A DNA stretch of 64,000 nucleotides, taken from Neotamlana sedimentorum (GTDB lineage Bacteria > Bacteroidota > Bacteroidia > Flavobacteriales > Flavobacteriaceae). Positions 35,876 through 45,691 of the stretch are shown here, piece by piece. A model generated the notes under the pieces. That model was not told the origin of the DNA. It saw only the letters and a program-made list of their open reading frames with translations, and searched no databases. The stretch is from assembly GCF_000943565.1 (NCBI RefSeq), contig NZ_JTDW01000006.1, positions 1-64,000 on the forward strand. The letters are read 5' to 3'. The translations under genes and the position numbers were made by a program. Position 1 is the stretch's first letter. The number at the start of each line of letters is the position of its first letter.

Positions 35876-37657
35876 TTACATGCGCTCTGGCACATTAATT
35901 CCTAATAAGCCAAAGGCATTTTTTATAGTATTTGACACAACTTGAGATAGTTGTACTCTAAATACTTTTTCGGTGTCGCTATCTGCACCAAGAATAGATA
36001 CATTTTGATAAAATGAATTGAATTCTTTTACCAAATCGTAGGTGTAATTTGCAACCAATGCCGGACTATGATTTTGTGCTGCATTTTGCACGACTTCTGG
36101 AAATAACTGTATTTGTTTTAAAAGTTCTTTTTCTTTTGAATGCAACACAATAGATTCGTTTATCTCTTTAGCATCATTTAAATCGGCCTTTCGTAAAATA
36201 GATTGAATTCTTGCGTATGTGTACTGGATAAAAGGCCCTGTATTCCCTTGAAAATCGATAGATTCTTTTGGATCGAATAATATGCGTTTTTTAGGATCTA
36301 CTTTTAATATGTAATATTTTAAAGCACCCAAACCAATAGTTTTATAAAGTTCTTTTTTCTCTGCTTCAGAATAACCATCTAGCTTCCCTAACTCTTCCGA
36401 AATTTCTTCGGCAGTTGTTGCCATATCAACAATTAAATCATCTGCATCAACAACAGTACCTTCGCGACTTTTCATTTTTCCGCTAGGTAAATCTACCATA
36501 CCATAACTTAAATGATATAAATTTTCGGCCCAATCAAACCCTAATTTCTTCAGAATTAAAAACAATACTTGAAAGTGATAATCTTGCTCGTTACCAACGG
36601 TGTAAACCATACCGCCAACATCTGGATAATCGTTTACACGTTGTATAGCCGTACCAATATCTTGAGTCATATAAACAGCAGTACCGTCTGCACGCTGTAC
36701 AATTTTTTCGTCTAAACCGTCTTCGGTTAAATCGCACCAAACAGAACCGTCTTCTTTTTTATAAAAAACACCTGTTTTTAAACCTTCGGCCACAAACTCT
36801 TTTCCTAATAAATACGTATTGCTTTCGTAATAAAGCGTATCGAAATCGACACCTAAATTGTTATATGTTTGGTTAAACCCGTCGTAAACCCAATTATTCA
36901 TTTTTTGCCAAAGCGCAACCACCTCATCATCGCCAGCTTCCCATTTACGCAACATATCTTGAGCTTCTAATAAAATTGGAGCTGTTGCTTTTGCTTCCTT
37001 TTCATCGGTACCAGAATTAATAAGGTTTTGTATTTCCTTTTTATATTCTTGGTCGAACTTCACATAGTAATTACCAACTAACTTATCTCCTTTTAAGCCT
37101 GTACTTTCTGGTGTTTCGTTGTTACCAAAACGTTTCCAAGCCAACATACTTTTACAAATATGTATACCACGGTCGTTTATAATTTGAGTTTTATAAACTT
37201 TTTTACCCGAAGCTTTTAAAATTTCGGCAACACTGTAGCCTAATAAGTTGTTTCGAATATGCCCTAAATGCAATGGTTTATTTGTGTTAGGTGAAGAATA
37301 CTCTACCATAACAGCTTTTTCATTAGCCCCAGGAGATTCGAAACCAAATTGAGCATCATCTTTTACTGTATTGAAAAAATCGACATAAAAACTATCGTTT
37401 ATTTCAATATTTAAAAACCCTTTTACAACATTAAATGCCTTTACATCGTTAACATTTTCAACCAAATAATTACCAATGGTTTCTCCTATTTGTACCGGAT
37501 TTCCTTTTACAAAACGCAACATAGGAAAAATTACCACAGTAATATCGCCAGCAAATTCTTTTCTGGTAGCTTGAAACTCTACAGTTTCAATATCAATGCT
37601 ATATTTAGCTTTTACAGCTTCTTTTACAAAATTTGTTAAGGTATTTTGAAGGCTCAT
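35876..37657 (-). CDS. argS: Arginyl-tRNA synthetase
   Basis: 593 residues. Class I synthetase charging tRNA-Arg. HIGH motif as HLGH in SPNTNKPLHLGHIRNN; KMSKS counterpart SGKMKSREGTVVDADDL; C-terminal anticodon-binding helices ending VSNTIKNAFGLLGINVPERM. Essential housekeeping gene with its own -7 box 22 bp upstream. Confidence 0.98.
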   Translation of the reverse strand: MSLQNTLTNFVKEAVKAKYSIDIETVEFQATRKEFAGDITVVIFPMLRFVKGNPVQIGETIGNYLVENVNDVKAFNVVKGFLNIEINDSFYVDFFNTVKDDAQFGFESPGANEKAVMVEYSSPNTNKPLHLGHIRNNLLGYSVAEILKASGKKVYKTQIINDRGIHICKSMLAWKRFGNNETPESTGLKGDKLVGNYYVKFDQEYKKEIQNLINSGTDEKEAKATAPILLEAQDMLRKWEAGDDEVVALWQKMNNWVYDGFNQTYNNLGVDFDTLYYESNTYLLGKEFVAEGLKTGVFYKKEDGSVWCDLTEDGLDEKIVQRADGTAVYMTQDIGTAIQRVNDYPDVGGMVYTVGNEQDYHFQVLFLILKKLGFDWAENLYHLSYGMVDLPSGKMKSREGTVVDADDLIVDMATTAEEISEELGKLDGYSEAEKKELYKTIGLGALKYYILKVDPKKRILFDPKESIDFQGNTGPFIQYTYARIQSILRKADLNDAKEINESIVLHSKEKELLKQIQLFPEVVQNAAQNHSPALVANYTYDLVKEFNSFYQNVSILGADSDTEKVFRVQLSQVVSNTIKNAFGLLGINVPERM

Positions 37658-37678
37658 TGCAAAGTGTTTTTAAGCTCG

Positions 37679-37686
37679 CAAATATA
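37679..37686 (-). promoter_or_regulatory. argS -7 promoter element TATATTTG
   Basis: A perfect TAnnTTTG on the - strand, 22 bp before the argS ATG. Confidence 0.6.
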
Positions 37687-37784
37687 GTAAGTTTTTGTGG
37701 TTTTTATTTAACAGAATGAAGAACAAATAATTGATAAATTAAGAAAATTAAAACTCTAAGATGTTATATGATTTGCATTACAAA

Positions 37785-37991
37785 TTAACATTTGTTAATA
37801 ATTTCACATAAATTTTTAATTATATATAAAAATAACATCAGTTTGTTTATTTATAAACTATAAATTGCGGGCTTCACTTTATCGATGCTTTTCATCTAAT
37901 TTATTAGCGTTAAAACGTAGAAATTAGAATTTAACTTTGCAATTTTCATTTTTTTGTTACGTAACGCTATTATAAATCCACTTTAAAGTGG
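37785..37991 (+). promoter_or_regulatory. Histidine kinase promoter region with three palindromes
   Basis: TTAACAttTGTTAA (37785-37798), a perfect -7 box TAACTTTG (37932-37939), GTTACGTAAC (37956-37965, perfect) and CCACTTTAAAGTGG (37978-37991, perfect). The last two lie after the predicted start of transcription, in an untranslated leader of about 130 nt. They may be operators or part of an mRNA structure. The region is 423 bp and carries no gene. Confidence 0.5.
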
Positions 37992-38080
37992 TAAACTATT
38001 AAACAAGTATAATTTACAACTTTAAGCATTTGCCAAGTCCCTCAAAATCAAATGCCATTTACCATTATGGGTAAAATGTA

Positions 38081-40174
38081 ATGAAACTATTTATGAGGAT
38101 AAAATTTTTAATATTTTTATACTTAATTAACTTTATTGGATTCTCTCAAACAAAAGATGACGATATTGATACGCTCGCTATTGAACTTGCGTTTCAAGAA
38201 CAAGATTCTCTTAAAGTTAAGACCTCTTTAAAGCTAATAAAATCACTTTACGATATCGGTTCTTATGACAGAGCATTACAATACGTTATTGAAAGTGAAA
38301 AATTATCTAATGCTTTAAATTACAAAGATGCACAAGCCGAAATAACTTATTACAAATCTTTAATTTACGATAAAAAAGGTGATTATATCAATGCCATAAG
38401 CGGGTTCTCCAAAAGTAAAGATTTATTTATAGCACTTAATGACACCATTAGCATTGCTAAAGTTAATAACAGTATTGGTTTAATTGAAGTAAAAAAAGGT
38501 AACTACAAAAAAGGGTTACAACATACACTAGTTGCTGTTCAACATTTGCAAAATACACAACACTACGACGAATTAAATATAGCATACACCAATTTAGCCA
38601 ATACCTATAATTATTTAAGTAAACCAGAGAAAGCTATTGAATATTATACGAAAGCATTAGATGTTCAAAAGTTATTAAATAAAAAGAGGGATGAAGTAGC
38701 CACAAACTTTAAATTGGCCGAACTATATTCGCTTAAAAAAGAATACAGAAAAGCTATTGAGGTTTACGAAAACATGCTTAATAACGATAGTTTAAGTCGT
38801 GAGGATCGTGCTCACCTTTACCCGAAACTTGGGGGTGAATATTTAAATTTTAACGATTTTGAAAATGCGTCAAAATACTTAATAAAAGGCTATAATTTAA
38901 ATATAAATCAAAACAATTCAGCAGATTTTTTAATTGTTTTAAACCATTTGGGCGAACTAAATATTAATAAAAACCGGTTAATTATAGCCGAAAAACAATT
39001 AAAAAAATCGGGTATACTGGCTAAAGAACTAAAAAACGATAAAGAACTACTAAGGCATTATCTGTTAATGAAAAACTTAGACTCGATAAAAAAACGTTTT
39101 GATAGAGCCTACATTTGGCAACAAAAATATTATGAATTAAAAACCGTCCTATTAAAAAAACAACATCAGCTATCGAATCAAATTGCGACTTCTACAATTA
39201 CCAATACTAGTTTATCAAGTTTTGATAGCTTGCTTCATGAAGCCGAAACTAAGCCCATTGTACAGCCTCTTGAAACCCATTATTCAAGTAACGAAAACTA
39301 TGACAAATTAAAACTTTTATTTTATGGTGTTTTAGCTGCACTCGCCATAGTGTCTACCTTTTTAATTTTCATGTATTTAAAACGTAATAATACAATTAAA
39401 TACACCCAAGAATTAGAGGAGAAAAATATAAAAATAGAATTACAAAACGAGGCTTTTTTAGAACAAACCAAACACCTTGAAAGTGTTAATAATGTAAAGG
39501 ACAAATTATTTTCTATAGTATCGCACGATTTAAAAGATTCGCTATCATCAATTACAGGATTTATTGATTTACTAAGAGATGGTTCTCTTTCGCGTGACGA
39601 GTTTGAAAATCTTATACCCGAACTTAGCGAAAACGCTAGTAACGCGTCATTACTATTATTTAATTTATTAAATTGGTCTAAATCGCAAATGCAATCTTTA
39701 GAACCTAAACCAACACTGTTTGATGTTCAAGAGGTATTTAAAGAAAAAGTAAAAATTATTGAAAATCGCTTAGAAAACAAAGGCATTAATATTACAGACC
39801 TTTCATTACGTGATTTTGCTTATGCCGATAGAAGTATGGTAGAAATTGTAATCCAGAACCTACTCGCCAATGCATTAAAATTCAGTAAAATAGGCGATAC
39901 CATTACGGTTTCAAACCATATAAGCGATGGAAATTGTATAATTAGTGTAGCGGATACTGGTGTAGGTATTTCAAAGGAAAACATTGAAAAACTATTTAAA
40001 AATAATTCGTTTACAACTATTGGTACAAATAATGAAAAAGGAACTGGCTTAGGCTTATCTATTTGTAAAGAATTAGTTGAACTAAATAATGGAAAAATTT
40101 GGGTTGAAAGCACCCTTGGAGTCGGTAGCACCTTTTATGTACAACTACCAAAAAACCGACCAACCAAAGACTAA
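38081..40174 (+). CDS. TPR-containing membrane sensor histidine kinase
   Basis: 697 residues. Signal peptide or first helix, then about six TPR units in the periplasm (residues ~40-340, for example AIEYYTKALDVQKLLNKK), a transmembrane helix near residues 410-430, a coiled coil, and a kinase core: H-box SHDLKDSL with phospho-acceptor His482, N-box NLLANALKFSK, G1 DTGVGI and G2 GTGLGLSI. No response regulator is adjacent, so it is an orphan. Its stop overlaps the end of the convergent ctlX-like gene by 4 bp. Confidence 0.92.
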   Translation: MKLFMRIKFLIFLYLINFIGFSQTKDDDIDTLAIELAFQEQDSLKVKTSLKLIKSLYDIGSYDRALQYVIESEKLSNALNYKDAQAEITYYKSLIYDKKGDYINAISGFSKSKDLFIALNDTISIAKVNNSIGLIEVKKGNYKKGLQHTLVAVQHLQNTQHYDELNIAYTNLANTYNYLSKPEKAIEYYTKALDVQKLLNKKRDEVATNFKLAELYSLKKEYRKAIEVYENMLNNDSLSREDRAHLYPKLGGEYLNFNDFENASKYLIKGYNLNINQNNSADFLIVLNHLGELNINKNRLIIAEKQLKKSGILAKELKNDKELLRHYLLMKNLDSIKKRFDRAYIWQQKYYELKTVLLKKQHQLSNQIATSTITNTSLSSFDSLLHEAETKPIVQPLETHYSSNENYDKLKLLFYGVLAALAIVSTFLIFMYLKRNNTIKYTQELEEKNIKIELQNEAFLEQTKHLESVNNVKDKLFSIVSHDLKDSLSSITGFIDLLRDGSLSRDEFENLIPELSENASNASLLLFNLLNWSKSQMQSLEPKPTLFDVQEVFKEKVKIIENRLENKGINITDLSLRDFAYADRSMVEIVIQNLLANALKFSKIGDTITVSNHISDGNCIISVADTGVGISKENIEKLFKNNSFTTIGTNNEKGTGLGLSICKELVELNNGKIWVESTLGVGSTFYVQLPKNRPTKD

Positions 40175-41106
40175 TTAACTTTTGGCAAAAACACTTCGGC
40201 CATCATACATCGTGCACTGCCACCTCCACAAGTTTCAATTGTAGATAAGCTGCTTGATAAAATAGTACAATGCTTTTCTATAGTTTTTGTTTGAGAAACT
40301 GTCAAAGCTTTATGGGCTGCTGCGCTCATAACTAAATAACGCTTATTGTTAGCTCCTTTTACTTGAAGCATGTTACCTGCAAATTGTTCAACTTGAGCTT
40401 CAGTTATATCAATAATTTCCTTTTTGTTTTCTTTTAAACTTTTTACAACAGCTTTTCGTTCCTTTTTGTCATCAATACAGCTTAAACAAATTACAGCAAA
40501 GGTTTCAGCTAAACACATCATTACATTAGTATGATAAATTGGCTTTCTTTGGTTTTCAATGGTTTGATAAGCAGTAAAAATTATTGGCGAATATTCGAAA
40601 TCTTCACAAAATTCTATAAATAATTCTTCATCTGCTCTTGCAGACAAAGCACAGTAAGCCTTTCCGTTGGCTCTATCTAAAACGATGCTTCCTGTGCCTT
40701 CTAAAAAAACACCTTCATCTTCAGCACTTGTATAATCAATTATATTATTTATTAAAAAACCTTCGGCTTCTAGTGTTTCTAAAACATCCTCTCGACGTTC
40801 TAATCGGCGATTTTCTGCAAACATTGGGTATACGCCTACATTCCCATTTTCGTGAAACGACACCCAATTGTTAGGAAAAATAGAATCTGGAGTATCATTT
40901 TCTAGGCTATCACTAACCACAATAACCTTAACACCAACATCCTGTAACTTTTTTACAAAAGCATCAAATTCTTCTTGAGCAAGCGCATTGATAGCTTTAT
41001 TTTCCTTTGATATATTTTCCTGAAAATAATTGTTTATGGCTGTTTCCTCGTTCATTCTGAAATTTACCGGACGAACCATTAATATGGTGTTTGTAATTTG
41101 CTGCAT
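40171..41106 (-). CDS. ctlX: CtlX-like guanidino-group hydrolase (citrulline utilisation)
   Basis: 311 residues of the amidinotransferase/arginine deiminase superfamily: MVRPVNFRMNEETAINNYFQ, DSIFPNNWVSFHENG, EGTGSIVLDRANGKAYCALS, YHTNVMMCLAETFAVIC and the catalytic Cys293 in ETCGGGSARCMMAEVF. This pattern is that of proteins annotated citrulline utilisation hydrolase CtlX; the substrate is not certain. Single gene. Confidence 0.85.
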   Translation of the reverse strand: MQQITNTILMVRPVNFRMNEETAINNYFQENISKENKAINALAQEEFDAFVKKLQDVGVKVIVVSDSLENDTPDSIFPNNWVSFHENGNVGVYPMFAENRRLERREDVLETLEAEGFLINNIIDYTSAEDEGVFLEGTGSIVLDRANGKAYCALSARADEELFIEFCEDFEYSPIIFTAYQTIENQRKPIYHTNVMMCLAETFAVICLSCIDDKKERKAVVKSLKENKKEIIDITEAQVEQFAGNMLQVKGANNKRYLVMSAAAHKALTVSQTKTIEKHCTILSSSLSTIETCGGGSARCMMAEVFLPKVN

Positions 41107-41137
41107 TTATCCTATGTATTACTTAATAAAAAATTTA

Positions 41138-42196
41138 TCACTTTTTCCTATCAATTACGTAATCTACCATAAGCTTAAGTGAATTTTTATAAGCAGATTC
41201 CGGGTAAGTTTCTAGAATTTGAAGTGCTTCATTTTGAAAGGCTTTCATTTTATTAACGGCATAATCTAAACCGCCGTTTTCTTTAACATATGCTATAACT
41301 TCCTTAACTCGTTTCGTGTTTTTGTTATGATTTTTAACCGAATTTATTAACCATTTTTTTTCCTTTTTAGTAGCTTGATTTAGTGCATAAATCAAAGGCA
41401 ATGTCATTTTTTGTTCTTTAATATCAATACCTGTTGGTTTTCCTATTTGGGTTTCTCCATAATCGAACAAGTCATCCTTAATTTGAAAAGCCATCCCAAT
41501 GAGTTCTCCAAATTTTCGCATATTTTCAATATGCACAGAATTTGGCATCACGGAAGCAGCGCCTAAGCTACAACAAGCGGCAATTAAAGTAGCTGTTTTT
41601 TGGCGAATTATTTCATAATAAACGGTTTCGGTAATATCTAAACTTCTTGCTTTTTCAATTTGAAGCAATTCGCCTTCACTCATTTCGCGAACCGCAATAG
41701 AAATAATTTTAAGTAAATCGAAATCGTTATTATCAATAGACAATAATAGTCCTTTTGACAGCAAGTAATCTCCAATTAAAACAGCAATTTTGTTTTTCCA
41801 AAGCGCATTTACAGAGAAAAACCCACGACGCTGGTTACTATCATCAACCACATCGTCATGCACTAAGGTTGCCGTATGAATAAGTTCAATTACCGAGGCT
41901 CCGCGATAGGTGCGTTCGCTTATTTCGCCATCGGAAACCATCTTCGCAACCAAAAACACAAACATAGGTCGCATTTGTTTCCCTTTACGGTTAACAATAT
42001 AATGGGTAATTCGGTTTAATAAAGCCACCTTACTCGACATAGAAAGTTTAAACTTTTTTTCAAAAAGTTCCATCTCGAAGGCAATAGGCTGTTTTATTTG
42101 TTCAACTATTTTCAAAGCAATTTCTTCTGGTTTGCACAAATCTAATAATAAAGTATAAATTCCTGCTAAAGGTTTAACAAAACTATATTTTAACAT
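41138..42196 (-). CDS. Polyprenyl synthetase
   Basis: 352 residues from ATG 42196. Trans-prenyltransferase making the long isoprenoid tail of quinones: first Asp-rich motif HDDVVDD, KGKQMRPMFVFL before it, second motif DDLFDY, GKPTGIDIKEQKMTLPLIYAL. The N-terminal 27 residues are additional to the usual ~325-residue family form, which would begin at an in-frame TTG (42115-42113, LKIVEQIKQPI); which start is used is open. Confidence 0.93.
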   Translation of the reverse strand: MLKYSFVKPLAGIYTLLLDLCKPEEIALKIVEQIKQPIAFEMELFEKKFKLSMSSKVALLNRITHYIVNRKGKQMRPMFVFLVAKMVSDGEISERTYRGASVIELIHTATLVHDDVVDDSNQRRGFFSVNALWKNKIAVLIGDYLLSKGLLLSIDNNDFDLLKIISIAVREMSEGELLQIEKARSLDITETVYYEIIRQKTATLIAACCSLGAASVMPNSVHIENMRKFGELIGMAFQIKDDLFDYGETQIGKPTGIDIKEQKMTLPLIYALNQATKKEKKWLINSVKNHNKNTKRVKEVIAYVKENGGLDYAVNKMKAFQNEALQILETYPESAYKNSLKLMVDYVIDRKK

Positions 42197-42378
42197 CTTA
42201 AAACATAAAATTCTCCCTGTAAAGCAACTTCAAAACAAACAATTACTAATGAGGTAGTTAACCCAATAAAATACTTTCAAAATTCAGTAAAAACGAAAAA
42301 CATACACTTTTTACTCCTTTTTTTTATCCTTATATTTATGGTGTATAACTAACGTTAATTAATTCAAATACACCCTCT

Positions 42379-43191
42379 ATGAAAAAAATTACTCTTTTTT
42401 ACTTATTTTTAATTTGTGCTATTTCGGTAAATGCACAAACAGTAGTTTGGTCTTCTGACTCTGAAGACTTAACAGGATGGACAATTCAAGACTTTGATGC
42501 TGATGGATTTAATTGGGGAGTATACTCCGAACTTGAAGCTTATGGCTTTACAGGAAACTGTTTCTTATCTCAGTCTTACGATTGGACAAATGCTGTAGCC
42601 TTAACGCCTGAGAATGCTTTGTACTCTCCAACAATTACTATTCCATCTGATGCTGCAGTAATTACCTTTAAAATGAAGGCTGGTTCACCAGAAGCTACTT
42701 ACTATGCAGAACAATATGCTGTATTAGTATATGATGTAGACGATACTGAAAGCGACGCTACTCCAATTTTTTCTGACACCTTAACCGAAGGTGGTGAAAA
42801 CACCGCAAAAACTATAAGCGCAGAAATTCCAGCCGCCTTTGCATCGAAAAATATCAAATTTATAGTATATCACTTCGATACTACAGATGAGTTTGCATTA
42901 ATTGTTGATGATTTTGAAATTACGTACTCTACGTCATTATCGGTTTCTGAGAATGCACTTAGCATCGCTAGAATTTTCCCTAACCCTGTAGATGATGTTG
43001 TTACTATTGATACAAACGAAACTATTGAAACGGCATCTGTGTATAGTCCAACAGGAAAACGCATTATTGAGATACAACCTAATGCTATATCAAATAATAA
43101 AATTGATTTATCGAATTTAGAAAGTGGTTTATATTTTATGACCCTTAAGTCTTTAACTAAATCAGCTACTGTAAAAATTATTAAAAACTAA
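42379..43191 (+). CDS. T9SS-secreted choice-of-anchor J (cleaved adhesin) protein
   Basis: 270 residues with a signal peptide (VNAQT). Residues ~20-180 match the choice-of-anchor J / cleaved-adhesin beta-sandwich: WTIQDFDADGFNWGVYSE, SQSYDWTNAVALTPENALYSPTITIPSDAAVITFKM, FALIVDDFEI. The end is a type A T9SS sorting domain (ARIFPNPVDDVVTI ... LSNLESGLYFMTL). Probably a surface adhesin or carbohydrate-binding protein. Confidence 0.88.
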   Translation: MKKITLFYLFLICAISVNAQTVVWSSDSEDLTGWTIQDFDADGFNWGVYSELEAYGFTGNCFLSQSYDWTNAVALTPENALYSPTITIPSDAAVITFKMKAGSPEATYYAEQYAVLVYDVDDTESDATPIFSDTLTEGGENTAKTISAEIPAAFASKNIKFIVYHFDTTDEFALIVDDFEITYSTSLSVSENALSIARIFPNPVDDVVTIDTNETIETASVYSPTGKRIIEIQPNAISNNKIDLSNLESGLYFMTLKSLTKSATVKIIKN

Positions 43192-43211
43192 TTTTAGTTT
43201 AGAATTTACAC

Positions 43212-43241
43212 AAAAAAAAGCTGCACTTGCAGCTTTTTTTT
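43212..43241. terminator. Bidirectional intrinsic terminator
   Basis: GCTGCA/TGCAGC arms with a CT loop, A-run before and T-run after. Lies between the convergent adhesin and rlmN genes and serves both. Confidence 0.88.
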
Positions 43242-43251
43242 GTTTACACTT

Positions 43252-44292
43252 TTAAGCTTTATTAGCTAATTGCCCACAAGCGGCATCAATATCTTTACCT
43301 CGGCTACGCCTTACGGTAACCGTAATGTGGTTTTTTTCTAACACATCTACATACATATCAATTGCAGAAGATTGCGCCTGCTGAAATTCGCCATCGTCAA
43401 TAGGATTGTATTCAATAATATTTACTTTACTTGGTGCAAACTTGCAGAAGTCTACTAACGCATCAACATCTTTTCTTTTATCGTTTATACCTTTCCAAAC
43501 CACGTATTCGTAAGTAATTCTGTTTTTTGTTTTAGCATACCAATATATTAATGCTTCTCTTAAACTTGCTAATGGAAACGTAGCATTAAATGGCATTATG
43601 GATGTTCTTACCTCATCGATAGCGGAATGCAGAGAAACGGCGAGCTTAAACTTAACATCGTCGTCGGCCATTTTTTTAATCATTTTAGGCACACCAGAGG
43701 TTGAAACCACTATTCGTTTGGGTGACATACCGAGCCCTTCGGGCGATGTAATTTTATCAATGGCTTTTATTACATTATTGTAATTCATTAAAGGTTCGCC
43801 CATGCCCATAAATACAATATTGCTTAACGGGCGGTTGTGATATAAACGGCTTTCATTATCGATAGCCACCACTTGATCGTATATTTCGTCTGGATTTAGA
43901 TTACGCATACGTTTTAAGCGTGCTGTGGCGCAAAATTTACAGTCTAAACTACAACCAACCTGACTAGATACACATGCCGTGGTTCGTGTTGTTGTTGGTA
44001 TTAAAACAGATTCTACAATTAAATCATCGTGTAAGCGTACAGCATTTTTAATGGTTCCATCACTGCTGCGCTGCATTTGATCTACTTGAATATGATTGAT
44101 TACAAAATTATTTTCTAACATTTCGCGTGTTTCTTTAGATATGTTTGTCATATCCTCGAAACTGTGCGCCGATTTTTGCCAAAGCCACTCGTACACTTGA
44201 TTGCCACGAAAGGCCTTATCGCCTTGCGAAACAAAAAAATCGCGTAGTTGCTCTTTTGTTAATGCCCGAATGTCTTTTTTATTTGTTGCCAT
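43252..44292 (-). CDS. rlmN: 23S rRNA (A2503-C2) / tRNA methyltransferase
   Basis: 346 residues. Radical SAM methylase; iron-sulfur Cys 114, 118, 121 in CSLDCKFC. Other motifs are FRGNQVYEWLWQK, VFMGMGEPLMNYNNV, VVSTSGVPKMI, LAVSLHSAIDEVR and the C-terminal RRSRGKDIDAACGQL with the second catalytic Cys. Promoter TATTTTTG at 44308-44301. Confidence 0.97.
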   Translation of the reverse strand: MATNKKDIRALTKEQLRDFFVSQGDKAFRGNQVYEWLWQKSAHSFEDMTNISKETREMLENNFVINHIQVDQMQRSSDGTIKNAVRLHDDLIVESVLIPTTTRTTACVSSQVGCSLDCKFCATARLKRMRNLNPDEIYDQVVAIDNESRLYHNRPLSNIVFMGMGEPLMNYNNVIKAIDKITSPEGLGMSPKRIVVSTSGVPKMIKKMADDDVKFKLAVSLHSAIDEVRTSIMPFNATFPLASLREALIYWYAKTKNRITYEYVVWKGINDKRKDVDALVDFCKFAPSKVNIIEYNPIDDGEFQQAQSSAIDMYVDVLEKNHITVTVRRSRGKDIDAACGQLANKA

Positions 44293-44300
44293 AAGTGATG

Positions 44301-44308
44301 CAAAAATA
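44301..44308 (-). promoter_or_regulatory. rlmN -7 promoter element TATTTTTG
   Basis: A perfect TAnnTTTG on the - strand, 9 bp before the rlmN ATG. Confidence 0.5.
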
Positions 44309-44360
44309 ATGAAACCTATGTTTTATTTATTTATAACCCAAGTATAAATTGAAGTTAGCC

Positions 44361-44462
44361 TGTGCATTAGCGATTGAGGCATTGTTGGAGCTCTCTCAAT
44401 TATTAAAATTGGGAAGCGACTGCCGAAAGCGCGACCGCGCCTAAACGCGGAAATGCCCAAAA
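44361..44462. ncRNA. Structured element between queA and rlmN (candidate ncRNA)
   Basis: A GC-richer island in AT-rich DNA. GGCATT (44378-44383) pairs with AATGCC (44452-44457), closing two inner hairpins: CTCTCAATT/AATTGGGAAG around ATTAAA, and CCGCG/CGCGG around CCTAAA (near 44434-44450). The single-stranded stretch CGACTGCCGAAAGCGCGA lies between. A closed multi-stem layout and GC bias suggest a structural RNA or a mobile-element scar. Strand and identity are not determined. Confidence 0.45.
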
Positions 44463-44471
44463 TAAACCAAT

Positions 44472-44497
44472 AAAAAAGCCTTGAAAATTCAAGGCTT
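44472..44497 (-). terminator. queA intrinsic terminator
   Basis: GCCTTGAA/TTCAAGGC around AA, followed on the - strand by six T, immediately after the queA stop. Confidence 0.85.
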
Positions 44498-44505
44498 TAT
44501 ATGTT

Positions 44506-45555
44506 TTATAAAATTAACATGGCATCGCCGTAACTGTAAAATTTGTATTTTTCTTTAACCGCTTCTTCGTAAGCACGCTTTACAAAATCGTGACCAGCGA
44601 AAGCAGAAACCATCATTAACAACGTTGATTTTGGTGTGTGAAAGTTAGTTACCATACAGTTTGCAATACTAAAATCGTATGGTGGGAAAATGAATTTATT
44701 AGTCCAACCTTCCATTTCGTTTAGCATTCCACTTGATGACACCGAACTTTCTACGGCACGCATTACGGTGGTTCCTACAGCACAAACACGACGTTTTTCG
44801 TTTATTCCTTTATTTACAATATTTACCGCTTGAGAATCGATAGTGATTTCTTCGCTATCCATTTTGTGTTTCGATAAATCTTCTACTTCAACAGGGTTAA
44901 AAGTACCTAAACCTACGTGTAATGTTACTTCTGCAAAATTTACGCCTTTAATTTCAAGACGTTTTAACAAATGTTTTGAGAAGTGTAAACCTGCTGTTGG
45001 TGCTGCTACGGCACCTTCTTTTTTAGCATAAATAGTTTGGTAACGATCTTCGTCGTCTGGCTCGACACCGCGCTTAATGTATTTTGGTAGTGGTGTTTCG
45101 CCTAACTCGTTAAGTTTTAAACGAAATTCTCTATACGACCCATCGTATAAGAAACGTAATGTACGACCACGTGATGTTGTATTATCGATAACCTCGGCAA
45201 CTAATGTATCGTCGTCGCCAAAGTATAATTTATTTCCAATACGGATTTTACGAGCAGGATCGACCAAAACATCCCAAAGACGTTGTTCTTCGTTTAACTC
45301 ACGAAGTAAAAACACTTCAATTCTCGCTCCAGTTTTTTCTTTATTACCGTATAATCTTGCAGGAAACACCTTAGTATTATTCAGAATTAAAACATCATCT
45401 TCGTTAAAATAATCAATAAGATCTTTAAACATTTTGTGTTCAATGGTTTGATCTTTTCTGTTTAAAACCATTAAACGCGATTCGTCTCTGTTTTCTGCAG
45501 GATATTCCGCAAGTAATTCGCTTGGTAAATCGAAACCAAAGTTTGATAATTTCAT
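44506..45555 (-). CDS. queA: tRNA preQ1(34) S-adenosylmethionine ribosyltransferase-isomerase
   Basis: 349 residues. Queuosine pathway enzyme converting preQ1 at tRNA position 34 to epoxyqueuosine. Motifs: [103 protein letters not shown]. Works downstream of QueE at 21.7 kb. Confidence 0.98.
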   Translation of the reverse strand: MKLSNFGFDLPSELLAEYPAENRDESRLMVLNRKDQTIEHKMFKDLIDYFNEDDVLILNNTKVFPARLYGNKEKTGARIEVFLLRELNEEQRLWDVLVDPARKIRIGNKLYFGDDDTLVAEVIDNTTSRGRTLRFLYDGSYREFRLKLNELGETPLPKYIKRGVEPDDEDRYQTIYAKKEGAVAAPTAGLHFSKHLLKRLEIKGVNFAEVTLHVGLGTFNPVEVEDLSKHKMDSEEITIDSQAVNIVNKGINEKRRVCAVGTTVMRAVESSVSSSGMLNEMEGWTNKFIFPPYDFSIANCMVTNFHTPKSTLLMMVSAFAGHDFVKRAYEEAVKEKYKFYSYGDAMLIL

Positions 45556-45645
45556 GTGCTCGTTTTTAATTAATTTATGGCCTTTTAATACTTTAATCTA
45601 TTTCAAAAAGAAGGATTAAAAAACTATGTTTTTATAGCAAAGTTG

Positions 45646-45678
45646 CAAATATACAATCTGAGCATAGGGGTTGTCAAG
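45646..45678 (-). promoter_or_regulatory. queA promoter
   Basis: On the - strand TTGAC (near 45677-45673) is followed after about 20 bp by TATATTTG (45653-45646), a full Bacteroidota-like -33/-7 pair, about 90 bp before queA. Confidence 0.6.
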
Positions 45679-45691
45679 TAAAAGCGGAAAT

